A stretch of 64,000 nucleotides of DNA from Mucilaginibacter saanensis (GTDB lineage Bacteria > Bacteroidota > Bacteroidia > Sphingobacteriales > Sphingobacteriaceae). Each line of letters starts with the position of its first letter. Position 1 is the first letter of the stretch. Positions 25,180 through 34,485 of the stretch are shown here, piece after piece. The stretch covers positions 62,001 through 126,000 of the forward strand of contig NZ_JACHBZ010000016.1 of NCBI RefSeq assembly GCF_014200575.1. Reading direction: 5' to 3'. Below the pieces are notes generated by a model. The model searched no databases, was not told the DNA's origin, and saw only the letters and a list, made by a program, of their open reading frames with translations. A program made the translations under genes and the position numbers.

Positions 25180-27474
25180 TTAAATACCCCAGTTTTTATT
25201 TGGTTTGGGCCCCATTTGCAGCTCAAGCAGCCCTCCGGAGGTTAACTGCTCATGCGTAAACCAAGGTTTATTTAATACCTGGCCATTAAATTTAGCGCTC
25301 TGGATATATTTGTTGATCACCGAGCAATTATTGGCTACCAGCTTAAATTGCTTGCCATTGGGCAGGTTAACGGTTACTTTACTAAATACCGGGCTACCGA
25401 TAGTATAAACCGGCTTACCGGGCGTAATGGGATAAAAACCCATGGAAGAGAATACCACAAAGGCCGACATACCGCCGCCATCCTCGTCACCGGGGATACC
25501 AAATATATTATCCTTGTACCATACATCCAGTAAAAAGCGTACCCGTTTTTGTGTTTTCCACGGGGCACCGGCATAGTTGTACAGGTAAGGGATGTGGAAA
25601 CTTGGCTCGTTACCCATGGAGTATTGGCCAACCAAACCCGTCGCATCCGGAAATTTGGCCCAGAACTCATACTTGCTGCGCCCCAGATCTTCGCGGAACA
25701 AACGGTCAAGCCTGGCCTGGAAATCATCGGCACCGCCCATGAGGCCTATCAATCCCGGTATATCCTGCTGTACCTGCCACAGGTAGGTCCAGCCATTGTT
25801 TTCGTCATAATACTCGCGGCCGCCCATACCGCCGTCAAACTTAGGGTCGATGTTGATAAAGTTACCGGCCGAGTCTTTCGGCATAAACATTTTAACGTCC
25901 GGGTTCCACAGGTTTTTGTAGTTATACCCGCGTTTGCCAAACAACTCCTGATCCTGGGGTTTATTTAACTCCTGGGCCAGTTGGCCAACCGCCCAATCAT
26001 CATAGGCACCACCAAGGGTTACGGCAACGGCCTGTCTTTTTTCAAAGGAATGTACCAGGCTTACGGTTTCCTTTTCGCCTTTGGGGAGTGCCGGAAAATA
26101 GCCTTTGGTATGATAAAAATCGTCAAGTGTACATTTCGGTCCGTTTTCCCAGGGCAGCATAGTGGCTTCATTGGCATTTTTAACAATACCCTCATAGGCT
26201 TTTTCCACATCAAACCCGCGGATGCCTTTGCGGTAATCATCCAGAAACATAATGGTGGAGTGGAAACCGTTCATACACGGGTTATCGCCAAATAACACCG
26301 GGAAGGTGGGCATCCAGCCGCTTTGCTGGTACATGTTCACATAAGAGTTTAACATATCAGCCTCCATGCCGGGGTTCAGGATGGCCCTTAACGGGTGCAG
26401 CGCCAGGTAAGTGTCCCAAACCCAATCATCCACATAAAACGGACGGTTGGTGGCATGTACCTTTTTATCATAACCGCTGTAATAGTGGCCATACTCGGTA
26501 ATATCTACCATGCGCTCATTGCAGCGGTATAATGCCGTGTAAAAAGAGCGGCGTTGCGCTTCGGTACCGCCTTCGGTTTGTATCTGGTTAACCACCTTGG
26601 CCCAGGCATTTTTACCTGCTTGTTTTAGCCCGGTAAAAGTTGTACCTGAAAATTCGGCTTTAAAATTATTCTTTGCCTGCTCAGCACTAATATAGGATAT
26701 GGCGTACTTTAACTCAATGGTATCCGGAGCCGAGGCCGCAAAACTGATCCACGACTTTGCACCGCGACCGTCAACTGAGGTATCCTTACTCAGTTGCCCG
26801 TCCTTAATTACACCGGCATTGCCTTTGGCATTAAACAAGCCGTATACATAAATCCTGATATCGCCGTGGTAGGTTTCCATACCGGTAACCTCGTTGCCAT
26901 TGGTAAATTTCCAGCTGGCGTTACCATCGTTATATACATTAAACAAGACGCTTTTTGCTGCGGTATTTGCCGGGAAACCAAAACGAAAAATACCCACTTT
27001 TTTACCGGGGACAAACTCCACCGTAATATCCTTATCAATTAAATAGGTAGAATAATACCATGGGCGCGTAACTTCCAGGTCATGGTCATAAGGCATGCGC
27101 TGGTTCCAGGAGGCCGCTGTTAAGGGCTGGCTATCGGGCTTTATTGAAAATACCTCGCCCAGGCGGTGCGATACCATATTAAGCGGAAAACTGGAGATCT
27201 GATCGTCAATATAATTGGCCCGTACCGGGTACATCCTGATCATTTGATTGGGCAAATGCATGGTTGGGCGGGTGGGTTCAAGCAGCTGCCCAACGTTACC
27301 TATCCGCGGATCAATGTATTGCAGGTTGCCGTCGGGATTGGTTTGTGCCTGGGTGTTGGTAATACCCGTAAGGCTGTACAAAGCCAGTAAAAAAACAGGC
27401 TTTAACAAGCGCATAAACTTAAATGGCCGGTTAAAGCTACCTGTGCTTAACGGCATTGTTGAGTTGTTGGACAT
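25180..27474 (-). CDS. GH92 alpha-mannosidase
   Basis: Full-length GH92 exo-acting, calcium-dependent alpha-mannosidase. Diagnostic blocks: DDWVWDTYLALHPL, MYQQSGWMPTFP, GNEPSFHIPYLYNYAG and GIPGDEDGGGMSAF, the last carrying the catalytic-base Asp region. The N-terminal half is the beta-sandwich, the C-terminal half the (alpha/alpha)6 barrel. Start choice is uncertain: in-frame ATGs lie at 27504, 27474 and 27414. The one at 27414 gives a standard signal peptide (MRLLKPVFLLALYS), so the product is periplasmic in any case. GH92 enzymes trim alpha-mannose from N-glycans or mannans, and this is the best clue to the locus substrate. Confidence 0.93.
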   Translation of the reverse strand: MSNNSTMPLSTGSFNRPFKFMRLLKPVFLLALYSLTGITNTQAQTNPDGNLQYIDPRIGNVGQLLEPTRPTMHLPNQMIRMYPVRANYIDDQISSFPLNMVSHRLGEVFSIKPDSQPLTAASWNQRMPYDHDLEVTRPWYYSTYLIDKDITVEFVPGKKVGIFRFGFPANTAAKSVLFNVYNDGNASWKFTNGNEVTGMETYHGDIRIYVYGLFNAKGNAGVIKDGQLSKDTSVDGRGAKSWISFAASAPDTIELKYAISYISAEQAKNNFKAEFSGTTFTGLKQAGKNAWAKVVNQIQTEGGTEAQRRSFYTALYRCNERMVDITEYGHYYSGYDKKVHATNRPFYVDDWVWDTYLALHPLRAILNPGMEADMLNSYVNMYQQSGWMPTFPVLFGDNPCMNGFHSTIMFLDDYRKGIRGFDVEKAYEGIVKNANEATMLPWENGPKCTLDDFYHTKGYFPALPKGEKETVSLVHSFEKRQAVAVTLGGAYDDWAVGQLAQELNKPQDQELFGKRGYNYKNLWNPDVKMFMPKDSAGNFINIDPKFDGGMGGREYYDENNGWTYLWQVQQDIPGLIGLMGGADDFQARLDRLFREDLGRSKYEFWAKFPDATGLVGQYSMGNEPSFHIPYLYNYAGAPWKTQKRVRFLLDVWYKDNIFGIPGDEDGGGMSAFVVFSSMGFYPITPGKPVYTIGSPVFSKVTVNLPNGKQFKLVANNCSVINKYIQSAKFNGQVLNKPWFTHEQLTSGGLLELQMGPKPNKNWGI

Positions 27475-27519
27475 TGGTTTATTATAAAAGGTTATAAAAC
27501 CCAAATTTGTTGCCCTTGC

Positions 27520-27549
27520 TTAATTAATCATTAAAATTTGATTAATTAA
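27520..27549. promoter_or_regulatory. Palindrome upstream of GH92 (operator candidate)
   Basis: Perfect 11-bp inverted repeat TTAATTAATCA (27520-27530 and 27539-27549) with an 8-bp spacer. It lies 28 bp past the regulator stop and just upstream of the GH92 starts. The stem is purely AT-rich, so it is a poor terminator. A binding site for a dimeric regulator is possible. Confidence 0.4.
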
Positions 27550-27577
27550 CACCCAGGCGCTGCCTGTAACCAATTTG

Positions 27578-30148
27578 TTATTCAATAATAGAATGAAAAT
27601 CGCGTTCAAAGGCTTCGCCATATATCACCTTGTACTCTTTGTTAAAGTTTTCAAAAGTATTTTTTGCCAGTGAGTGCTTACCTAAAAATGATAAGGCTTT
27701 GCATTTTAATATCATGGCCTCTTCATTTACCGGGTCAAAGTAAAAAATATCATTAGCCAGCTTTATTAAAAACTCAGGATCCTCGGCAACTTTAACGGAG
27801 CCTGCAAACTGTATGTACGAGTCGGTGATCTCGTTCGATACTTCTGATTTAAAGGCATCCAGCCATTCGTACTCAATATTTGATAAAAAGTTACCCCTTT
27901 GCGTAATATCGGTAAGCTGCAATATTTTTTGCTTGTTGAGCTTGCTTTTGTTTGATACGATGTTGAGGTAGTTATGATAATCAACCATGATCTCCTGGTA
28001 ATCGATCTCAATTTTCCAGAAACCCGTGTCTTTTGATAAATGGCAGTGCCCCATTTTATCAAGCAGTGATTTAAGCTTGGCAATATTTACCGAACGGTTG
28101 TTGCGGGCGCTTTTTTCTGATTTATCAAACCACAATATCTCGTTCAGCTTTTCGGAACTTACGCCACGGCCCAGCTTAACCGAATACAGCAAAATAACCA
28201 GGAACAGTTCCTTTAATAAAGGCGTAAAGTACTTGGTGATCTCGTTACCTTCGGGAGTGAAAAGCTGCAGATCGCCGAATAAGAATATGGCGTTTTTATT
28301 GCTGTGCAGGCGGTTGGCATCCGTATATACTTCGGCTGGTGCGGCCTCGGGAACGGGATGGTGGTTAATCGCTGCCGCCTCTGCTATCACCTGATCTGCC
28401 TGATGCCGGCGCTGCGCCGTTTTACGGCGACTGACAATTATCCCCGCTATGCCTAAACCCACAACCATAACCCCGCTTAGCCACAAAATATAATTAATGC
28501 TTTCATCACTGATCACCGGGGTTTCCAAAGGCTCGGGCGGCCCCAAAAGCGAATATATTTTAACCTTGGTCTGCTCGTTCTCTTTAAAAAGGGTAACGGT
28601 TAAAAACTTGCCGCTATGCGGGCAGTAATATACATCGGCATACGAGTGTATATCATGAAATAAGTAAGGAATGGTATCGCCCACCAGTTGGTAAGCAGGT
28701 TTATCTAATGAGCCACGGATGAGCTGCAGGTTGGAGTTATACTTGTGCTGCGGAAAAATAAGTCCATAATAGGTTCTTGTTTTTTCATTGATGATGAGCG
28801 AGTTGGCAAATACAAAATCCTCTCTTTTTACATCAATATTAAATAATTTCTTAAACGTTTTAGTTTTAACATTAAAACGCATCATATCATACAAATTACC
28901 CGGATTTACAATTTGCTGGCCCGACGCACTGCCATACCCCCCTATTACATAAGCGGTATCGCCCATGGCGTTGATGCCCAGGCCGGCCATATAACGCGGG
29001 GTAAAGGTATCGCCCTTAACTTTTACGTTTTGCCACGTGCCTGAATTTACTTTGTATTGCTTTACGCTGTCTTTATAAACCAGCTGCCCATAACCGCCAA
29101 TAGTATAAATGGAAGTATCTGTTTTACAAAAAAACTTGTTTAAATGCCCCGTATTGGTAGCCAGCGGCATATTTTTAAAGCTCTTGTCCCATTTTTGGTC
29201 TTTAATACTATAAGTAGCAACTGCCCTTTGATCAATAAAAAGATAATATAGCTTATCATTATTAAACAGGGTTTGGTCGCCGGGAATCAGTTGTTGCTTG
29301 CCGGTTTGGTAAGCTGCCGTTTTTAACTGCGGCGTTTTACTTACCGAATAGGATACCAGTGAATCTGGTGTAACAATATAAACCGTTTCGGTAACAGGAT
29401 CAAAGGCCAGGGTGGCTGTTCCGGCAAGGGTAAATTCTTTTTCTATTTGCCAGTTGCGGTGGCGCGCCTTTATCCACAGCGGATTGGTAACCTTACCATC
29501 ATTCTGGTTAACGGTTTCATGCACTACATCGCCCTGCCACTCGCTCAGCGGCCACAATGCCATCAGCTTACTGTTTTGCAGCACCTTTACATCCCGCAGC
29601 TTAAATGGCGGTAAGTCTGTAGTTTGATATTTACGATAAGCGTTTGCCCCGAAAAGCATTTTGTAGCCGGCACTCTGTTTTAAGTGCACGCCCGATTCGC
29701 TGTAAGCTTCTTTCCCAGCAAAAACGGTAAGCTTATCTTTTTTAAAATCAATCAGTATCCTCAGCTTGCTCCAGCTATCACCGTCATACAACAGCTTCTC
29801 ATCTATATTAAATGAAATTTTGGATAGCTTTTCGCCTATGATGATCTTGAAATGTTTGGTATTTGCCTGGTTATCATACACCAGGTCGATGTTTTGTTTA
29901 TCATCGCCAACAAGCCTTAATATATAGCCAAAGTAAATTTGCTGATTGGCTATAAATGAAAGGTCAAATGCGAATTCAAGGTTATCTTTTGGGGTAATGT
30001 TGTTCAGGCTGAGGTCTAATGTGGTACGCTTATCCTGTACAACCTCGTGACTATAAAAACCAAGCCCGTATGATTGCGCACGAACAGGTGGTACCAATAG
30101 TATATTTAAAAAAACAACCGCAATTATTCCCGATAAAAAAAATCTCAT
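27578..30148 (-). CDS. Membrane-spanning sensor/transcription factor: LamG-like, kelch-like propeller, TM, winged helix
   Basis: 856 residues in an unusual order. Signal peptide 1-24; a LamG-like beta-sandwich about 30-195; a kelch-like propeller about 225-535 (repeats such as TSIYTIGGYGQ and TAYVIGGYGS); one transmembrane helix about 552-573 (VMVVGLGIAGIIV) followed by RRK; a linker; a winged-helix DNA-binding domain of the OmpR/SARP type about 620-716 (LFGDLQLFTPEG, SSEKLNEILWF, NNRSVNIAKLKSLL); and a helical BTAD-like end. This predicts a one-piece transporter-side sensor: sugar felt in the periplasm, DNA bound at the membrane. It sits amid the glycan genes, so it probably controls them. 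Confidence 0.85.
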   Translation of the reverse strand: MRFFLSGIIAVVFLNILLVPPVRAQSYGLGFYSHEVVQDKRTTLDLSLNNITPKDNLEFAFDLSFIANQQIYFGYILRLVGDDKQNIDLVYDNQANTKHFKIIIGEKLSKISFNIDEKLLYDGDSWSKLRILIDFKKDKLTVFAGKEAYSESGVHLKQSAGYKMLFGANAYRKYQTTDLPPFKLRDVKVLQNSKLMALWPLSEWQGDVVHETVNQNDGKVTNPLWIKARHRNWQIEKEFTLAGTATLAFDPVTETVYIVTPDSLVSYSVSKTPQLKTAAYQTGKQQLIPGDQTLFNNDKLYYLFIDQRAVATYSIKDQKWDKSFKNMPLATNTGHLNKFFCKTDTSIYTIGGYGQLVYKDSVKQYKVNSGTWQNVKVKGDTFTPRYMAGLGINAMGDTAYVIGGYGSASGQQIVNPGNLYDMMRFNVKTKTFKKLFNIDVKREDFVFANSLIINEKTRTYYGLIFPQHKYNSNLQLIRGSLDKPAYQLVGDTIPYLFHDIHSYADVYYCPHSGKFLTVTLFKENEQTKVKIYSLLGPPEPLETPVISDESINYILWLSGVMVVGLGIAGIIVSRRKTAQRRHQADQVIAEAAAINHHPVPEAAPAEVYTDANRLHSNKNAIFLFGDLQLFTPEGNEITKYFTPLLKELFLVILLYSVKLGRGVSSEKLNEILWFDKSEKSARNNRSVNIAKLKSLLDKMGHCHLSKDTGFWKIEIDYQEIMVDYHNYLNIVSNKSKLNKQKILQLTDITQRGNFLSNIEYEWLDAFKSEVSNEITDSYIQFAGSVKVAEDPEFLIKLANDIFYFDPVNEEAMILKCKALSFLGKHSLAKNTFENFNKEYKVIYGEAFERDFHSIIE

Positions 30149-30433
30149 GTTGATCAGTACACAATAAGTATTATAACTTAAGTACCCCTGTTGTAATTTA
30201 TAATTAGGTCAAAAAAACATTAACATATTTTTACTGACGGCAATGGCTAAATTACAATAAAATCAGTTTACATTCAAAGGATATGTGATTATATAAGTAA
30301 TAAATAACAGTTAATAACGTCCCCCGCGATGCTTTTTTAAACCATGCTGAAAAAACAACATGATACTATTTTAACACCATCGATTACTAAACCATCCCCC
30401 TCCGGTTCCAATAATTAAAACCATGCTTACGCG

Positions 30434-31831
30434 CTACAAACCTTTTGGCGTGATGGCATAACCGGTGGCGTTTAAAATAAACTCAACTATTGGAGCAGGG
30501 TTTGGCAAGCTATGCGGGTGATGTTTAAAGCCCGGCTTATGAATAACCGTAATGCTGCCATGCAGCTCCTTTACCTTTTGCTCAAACAACAGCGTGTTTT
30601 TGGAAGGGTCAAGTGCTTCATCCTCATCGGCAGACAGGTGCAGCATGGGGTATCCACCGGCTACAATCTGCTTCACCTTATCAAGCGGACTTGCCTTTAA
30701 TGCGTCCAGGTCATTTACCCTTGCCAGTTTAAAATCGGTTTTAAGCAAGGTGGAGTCTGACCAGAATTGCAGGTCAAGCAGGGCATTATCGGCATATACA
30801 CAGGCTACCTTTGTTGGGTTTGCTGCCGCCCAGTTATAAATATAAATACCACCACGGCTCATACCTTCCAATACGGCTTTTTTACCCAAGCCGCCGTTGT
30901 GCAATATGCTATAAAAATTATTCCAGCGGGAAATGGCCTCCTCATTACCTAACAGTTCGGCAACATCACTGTATACTACGTGAAAGCCTCGTTCCAACAG
31001 GGCAATATCGGTTTGCGGCTCATGCCCCCAGAAACGGGCGCGCCATATCCAGGGATGCCCCTTTGCAGCCCATTTAGGTTTTACCACTTTACACTCGCGC
31101 CCGTTAAGGGTGAAGGTAGCGCAGGGATAACCGTAAAATGAATCGGTTTTATAAGGCTCCTTAATACTGCCGAAGAGGTCAAAGGTGGTATCACGCTGCT
31201 GCACCACCACATCATACAGCCTTTTGGCGGCAAGGGCCGAACCCTGTACATTAGGATGAACCCTGTCTGGTGTCCAGGCTTCATGATTAACCAGCAGAGA
31301 GTGCATATCAATAACTTCCAGCTTTTCATCATAGGCCACCTGCCTGATGTGCGGGTTGATCTGGTTAACAATCACCGGGTCATAAATACCGGTGGTATCT
31401 TTCTCAAACGAGGGCATAGCCAGCAGCAAAACAATACGCGGATGTGACGGCAATTGCTTGAAGGAGTTGATAAGCGCATGATAATCGCCCTCAAATTCAT
31501 GGTAATGTGAGCGGTTAATCAACTTACTGTCATTACCCCCCAGGTCAATAAACACAATATCGGGATTACTTTTAAGCGCCTCCTGATAGGCAGGCGCGTT
31601 CCAGTACGGAAAATTACCATTGCGCAGCAGCGTAGCACCGCTTACGCCAAAGTTATTAACCACATAATTTTTACCCAACAATGTTTGCAGCTGCCCGGGG
31701 AACGACTGCCTTGCCGGATCAGGCAGGGTTGCACCATGGGTAATGCTTGCGCCGATACAGGTTATGCGCGTTACCGCCCTTGCCGATACGGCAAGGCTTA
31801 TCACTATCAGTATGCCAAATATTTTTTTCAT
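30434..31831 (-). CDS. Two-domain esterase: SGNH hydrolase fused to alpha/beta hydrolase
   Basis: 465 residues with signal peptide. Residues about 20-210 are an SGNH/GDSL hydrolase: block I CIGASITHG (Ser nucleophile, GAS instead of GDS), block III LGGNDSK and block V DRVHPN. Residues about 215-460 are an alpha/beta hydrolase with nucleophile elbow GMSRGG, a likely Asp in SADEDEALDP, and His near KPGFKHHPHS. Such pairs remove acetyl or other ester groups from plant polysaccharides, but the ester is not evident here. It starts 6 bp after the DUF5703 stop, so it is co-transcribed with it. Confidence 0.87.
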   Translation of the reverse strand: MKKIFGILIVISLAVSARAVTRITCIGASITHGATLPDPARQSFPGQLQTLLGKNYVVNNFGVSGATLLRNGNFPYWNAPAYQEALKSNPDIVFIDLGGNDSKLINRSHYHEFEGDYHALINSFKQLPSHPRIVLLLAMPSFEKDTTGIYDPVIVNQINPHIRQVAYDEKLEVIDMHSLLVNHEAWTPDRVHPNVQGSALAAKRLYDVVVQQRDTTFDLFGSIKEPYKTDSFYGYPCATFTLNGRECKVVKPKWAAKGHPWIWRARFWGHEPQTDIALLERGFHVVYSDVAELLGNEEAISRWNNFYSILHNGGLGKKAVLEGMSRGGIYIYNWAAANPTKVACVYADNALLDLQFWSDSTLLKTDFKLARVNDLDALKASPLDKVKQIVAGGYPMLHLSADEDEALDPSKNTLLFEQKVKELHGSITVIHKPGFKHHPHSLPNPAPIVEFILNATGYAITPKGL

Positions 31832-31837
31832 GGTATT

Positions 31838-34018
31838 TTATTTTTTGCTCATGTCAACAACATCGCCCATGCGGCTGGCAGGGGTAACTTTCAGGTTCAG
31901 CAGTTTGCCTTTTACTACTTTACCTTCAACCGTAGTATTATAGGGGGCGTTCAGTTTAAAGTCGGCATCCCAATCAGCTGGCCATGCGGGTAACAGCATG
32001 ATCTTTTTACCGTCGGTTTGCAGCAGCATTTGCTGCAGGCCGTTTTCGCCGTTGCCGCCGTTATCCTCATCGGGATGATAGTCATTCCCCGAGGCCCAAA
32101 AGGCTGGAAATTTCAGCTCGGGCGATTTCCGGGTAAAGGCAAAACTCACATAATCTTTAGCTACATCGGCTTCGCCCAGCATGGCGGCCTGTATAGGGTC
32201 CTGTACCCAGCAGCCTTTTGAGCGTTGTTTGCGGGCATTAAAAGTATTAAGCGCCAACTGTAATTCCGGTTTACCCATGCCATAAATCCTGAAGGGATAT
32301 ATAGAATACAGTTCCGGGTTTTCGCTATTGAATGATTTGGCCGTTTGCGGGCCGGTGTAAGGCAACAGCACACTTTTATCAGCAGCAACCGGCAATGGCG
32401 GCAGTTCATTATATAATTTTTGCCATTGCTGCCTTGTCTTGCTGTTAACCAGGGTAGCCGGTAATTGCAGCATGCGGGATATTACCGCATGTAAACCAGC
32501 AATATCCGGTGCGGGGTTGTGCACCTTCCAGAACATTTCAATGGAGTTATCAGGATCAAGCAACAGTTTCCCTGAACTATCACGACCAAAATGCTGATCA
32601 AAAAACTCCAGGCCTGCGGTTGCCACAGGTAGCAGTGTCTGTTTGGCAAATTTAGCATCGCGGGTATAATCATAATAATCAAGCATCATCATGCTTAATT
32701 CCAGTATGGGGGTAAAATAGTGGTTGGTATAGTTAGCCTTTACATCGGGACCCATAAATTGCAGCCCACCCCAAAAAGGTGCAGTTTCTGCAAAATAAGC
32801 ACCGCCATGGTTGTAAAACTGCTTAACCTGCGCGGTGTTGGCCGGCAATATATTGGCATACATCCGGAACAGCGGCAACATGATATCAAAATCGCCGGCC
32901 ATCAGGCGCGGCCAGTACATGGCCCGGGTGTTCTGAAACCAGTATTGCCCGCCCCACGCCCTGAAATCGGCATTTTGAGGATCGGGTTTTCCGTCATGTT
33001 TCCAGCCGGGGTTATCTACCACAAAAATAGACCCATTAAATTTAATAGGAGCGGCACCACGCCCGGCACAAGCGGTAACAAAACGCTGCAATACGTAGCC
33101 TTGTGTAACCTGGCTGGCCTGCTCATCGCCATGTAAAAATACCCAGCTGCGGTTCCAGAATTGCTGCCACCATTTTTGATGTGCTATGCGGGTTTGTTCC
33201 AGGTTCAGTTTTTCGATACCGGCTGTTTGCTGCTGCAGTTTAGACAGCCATTGCCCGCCGCTGCCAGCAACGGCCGTTAGCGGATAAATAGAGATAAGCT
33301 GCGACGTAACTTTACCTGATTGCAAAGTGGATGCATCTTTGCTCACCAGGCCTTTGCCTTTAATTACGGCGCCAAACGTGAGGTGGGCCAAATGCGCATC
33401 GGCAGTTGGAGCATTATGATGATACCATGTTATTTGATTTTTTTGATTGTTAAGTACGGTATCGGTTAAACCGGCACGCCAGTTATCCAGTTTTACATTT
33501 ACATTAACCGGGGTACTGCTTTGCGCCTCTACCCTAATCACCGGGTGATTGGCATCAACCCAAACCCGCAGATTTACGGCCGTTTTGCCGGTGCCCTCCT
33601 GTATCCATATCTCTCCTTTACTCAGTCGCAATATTTGTTTAAAGGCCGTGTTTTTTGCCAGCGGATTGGGGCTTACCGAAACATGTATAGCTCCCAGTTT
33701 CATGAGTACGCCACCCTGCTGCATCCAGGGGTCTTTTTGCTGATCAGGCTCGCCTCCCCAGGCATCGGTTTTACTGATGTAAAATACAAGGTCGCCGCTT
33801 TTCTCTACCCATACATTCAGACCAATATCGCCATTACCCAAAGGCATGGATTGTGCCGAAGTTGGACCGGGAACATCCCACTTTACATTAAAGCCATCAA
33901 GCTGGCTGGCTATCACATTTTGAGATTTGACGGTTTGAGCACCGGCCTTGCTAAAACCGGCGGCAGCCAGGCTCAGCAAGGCAGCGCCTGCGTATTTAAA
34001 AACTTTGTTATTCATCAT
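31838..34018 (-). CDS. DUF5703 protein, glycoside-hydrolase-like (GH95-type fold)
   Basis: 726 residues, signal peptide ending SKAGAQ. The N-terminal block WDVPGPTSAQSMPLGNGDIGLNVWVEKSGDL matches the DUF5703 domain, whose layout (beta-sandwich, then (alpha/alpha)6 barrel, then small beta domain) resembles GH95 and GH65 enzymes. The barrel part contains YWPRLMAGDFDIMLPLFRMY and DPDNSIEMFWKVHNPAP, a plausible acid site. Activity is not established for this family. It is the first gene of the downstream minus-strand arm, ahead of the esterase. Confidence 0.8.
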   Translation of the reverse strand: MMNNKVFKYAGAALLSLAAAGFSKAGAQTVKSQNVIASQLDGFNVKWDVPGPTSAQSMPLGNGDIGLNVWVEKSGDLVFYISKTDAWGGEPDQQKDPWMQQGGVLMKLGAIHVSVSPNPLAKNTAFKQILRLSKGEIWIQEGTGKTAVNLRVWVDANHPVIRVEAQSSTPVNVNVKLDNWRAGLTDTVLNNQKNQITWYHHNAPTADAHLAHLTFGAVIKGKGLVSKDASTLQSGKVTSQLISIYPLTAVAGSGGQWLSKLQQQTAGIEKLNLEQTRIAHQKWWQQFWNRSWVFLHGDEQASQVTQGYVLQRFVTACAGRGAAPIKFNGSIFVVDNPGWKHDGKPDPQNADFRAWGGQYWFQNTRAMYWPRLMAGDFDIMLPLFRMYANILPANTAQVKQFYNHGGAYFAETAPFWGGLQFMGPDVKANYTNHYFTPILELSMMMLDYYDYTRDAKFAKQTLLPVATAGLEFFDQHFGRDSSGKLLLDPDNSIEMFWKVHNPAPDIAGLHAVISRMLQLPATLVNSKTRQQWQKLYNELPPLPVAADKSVLLPYTGPQTAKSFNSENPELYSIYPFRIYGMGKPELQLALNTFNARKQRSKGCWVQDPIQAAMLGEADVAKDYVSFAFTRKSPELKFPAFWASGNDYHPDEDNGGNGENGLQQMLLQTDGKKIMLLPAWPADWDADFKLNAPYNTTVEGKVVKGKLLNLKVTPASRMGDVVDMSKK

Positions 34019-34371
34019 ATTTTATTTGCAGATAATTGGTTTTATCTGATGGTAATTGGTATGTTTTGTCAATTAACAGTACCCTTTGAATAGCCCTTCG
34101 GTTATTTTACATCAATTCTTTTCCCGCAGGCTTATTTTAAACGGATGCTGGCGGGTCAAAAAAAACAATTAGGGCTTACATAAGGCATAATACTAAAAGG
34201 CTGGTTTTTTTTTTAATATTTGTACTTATAATTAGGGCACAGCCTGCACCGGCGGCACAGGTTTATTGGTTAATTGATAGTACAAATAAATTCAATGAAC
34301 TTAATAAAACATTAAAAAAGCATTAACCTGCCGACAGCAGTAGTTATAACTTCATGCATATTATAAAAAAA
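34019..34371 (-). promoter_or_regulatory. Upstream region of the DUF5703-esterase unit
   Basis: About 350 bp, AT-rich, with a T10 run at 34205-34214 and no gene. The word TTATAATTAGG (34226-34236) also occurs at 30198-30208, about 50 bp upstream of the membrane regulator, with similar flanking bases. This could be a shared regulatory site; by length alone it could also be chance in AT-rich DNA. Confidence 0.3.
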
Positions 34372-34407
34372 AAAGCAGCAAAATGGGGCCTGCCGTTATG
34401 CTGCTTT
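34372..34407 (-). terminator. Terminator of the TetR/TetX-like operon
   Basis: Stem AAAGCAGCA (34372-34380) with its complement at 34399-34407. On the minus strand it is followed by a long T run. It lies 79 bp after the monooxygenase stop and reads as a good intrinsic terminator. Confidence 0.75.
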
Positions 34408-34485
34408 GTATGTAAACAGGGTGTCTGGGATATGCGTGCTCCCTCTTTGGTAACAGATCGTTATGAGGGAACCCAGATGAGTTTT

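Noticed and set aside
33521..34093. 190-codon open frame antisense to the DUF5703 gene
   Set aside because: The minus-strand gene is clearly real; this frame is its shadow.
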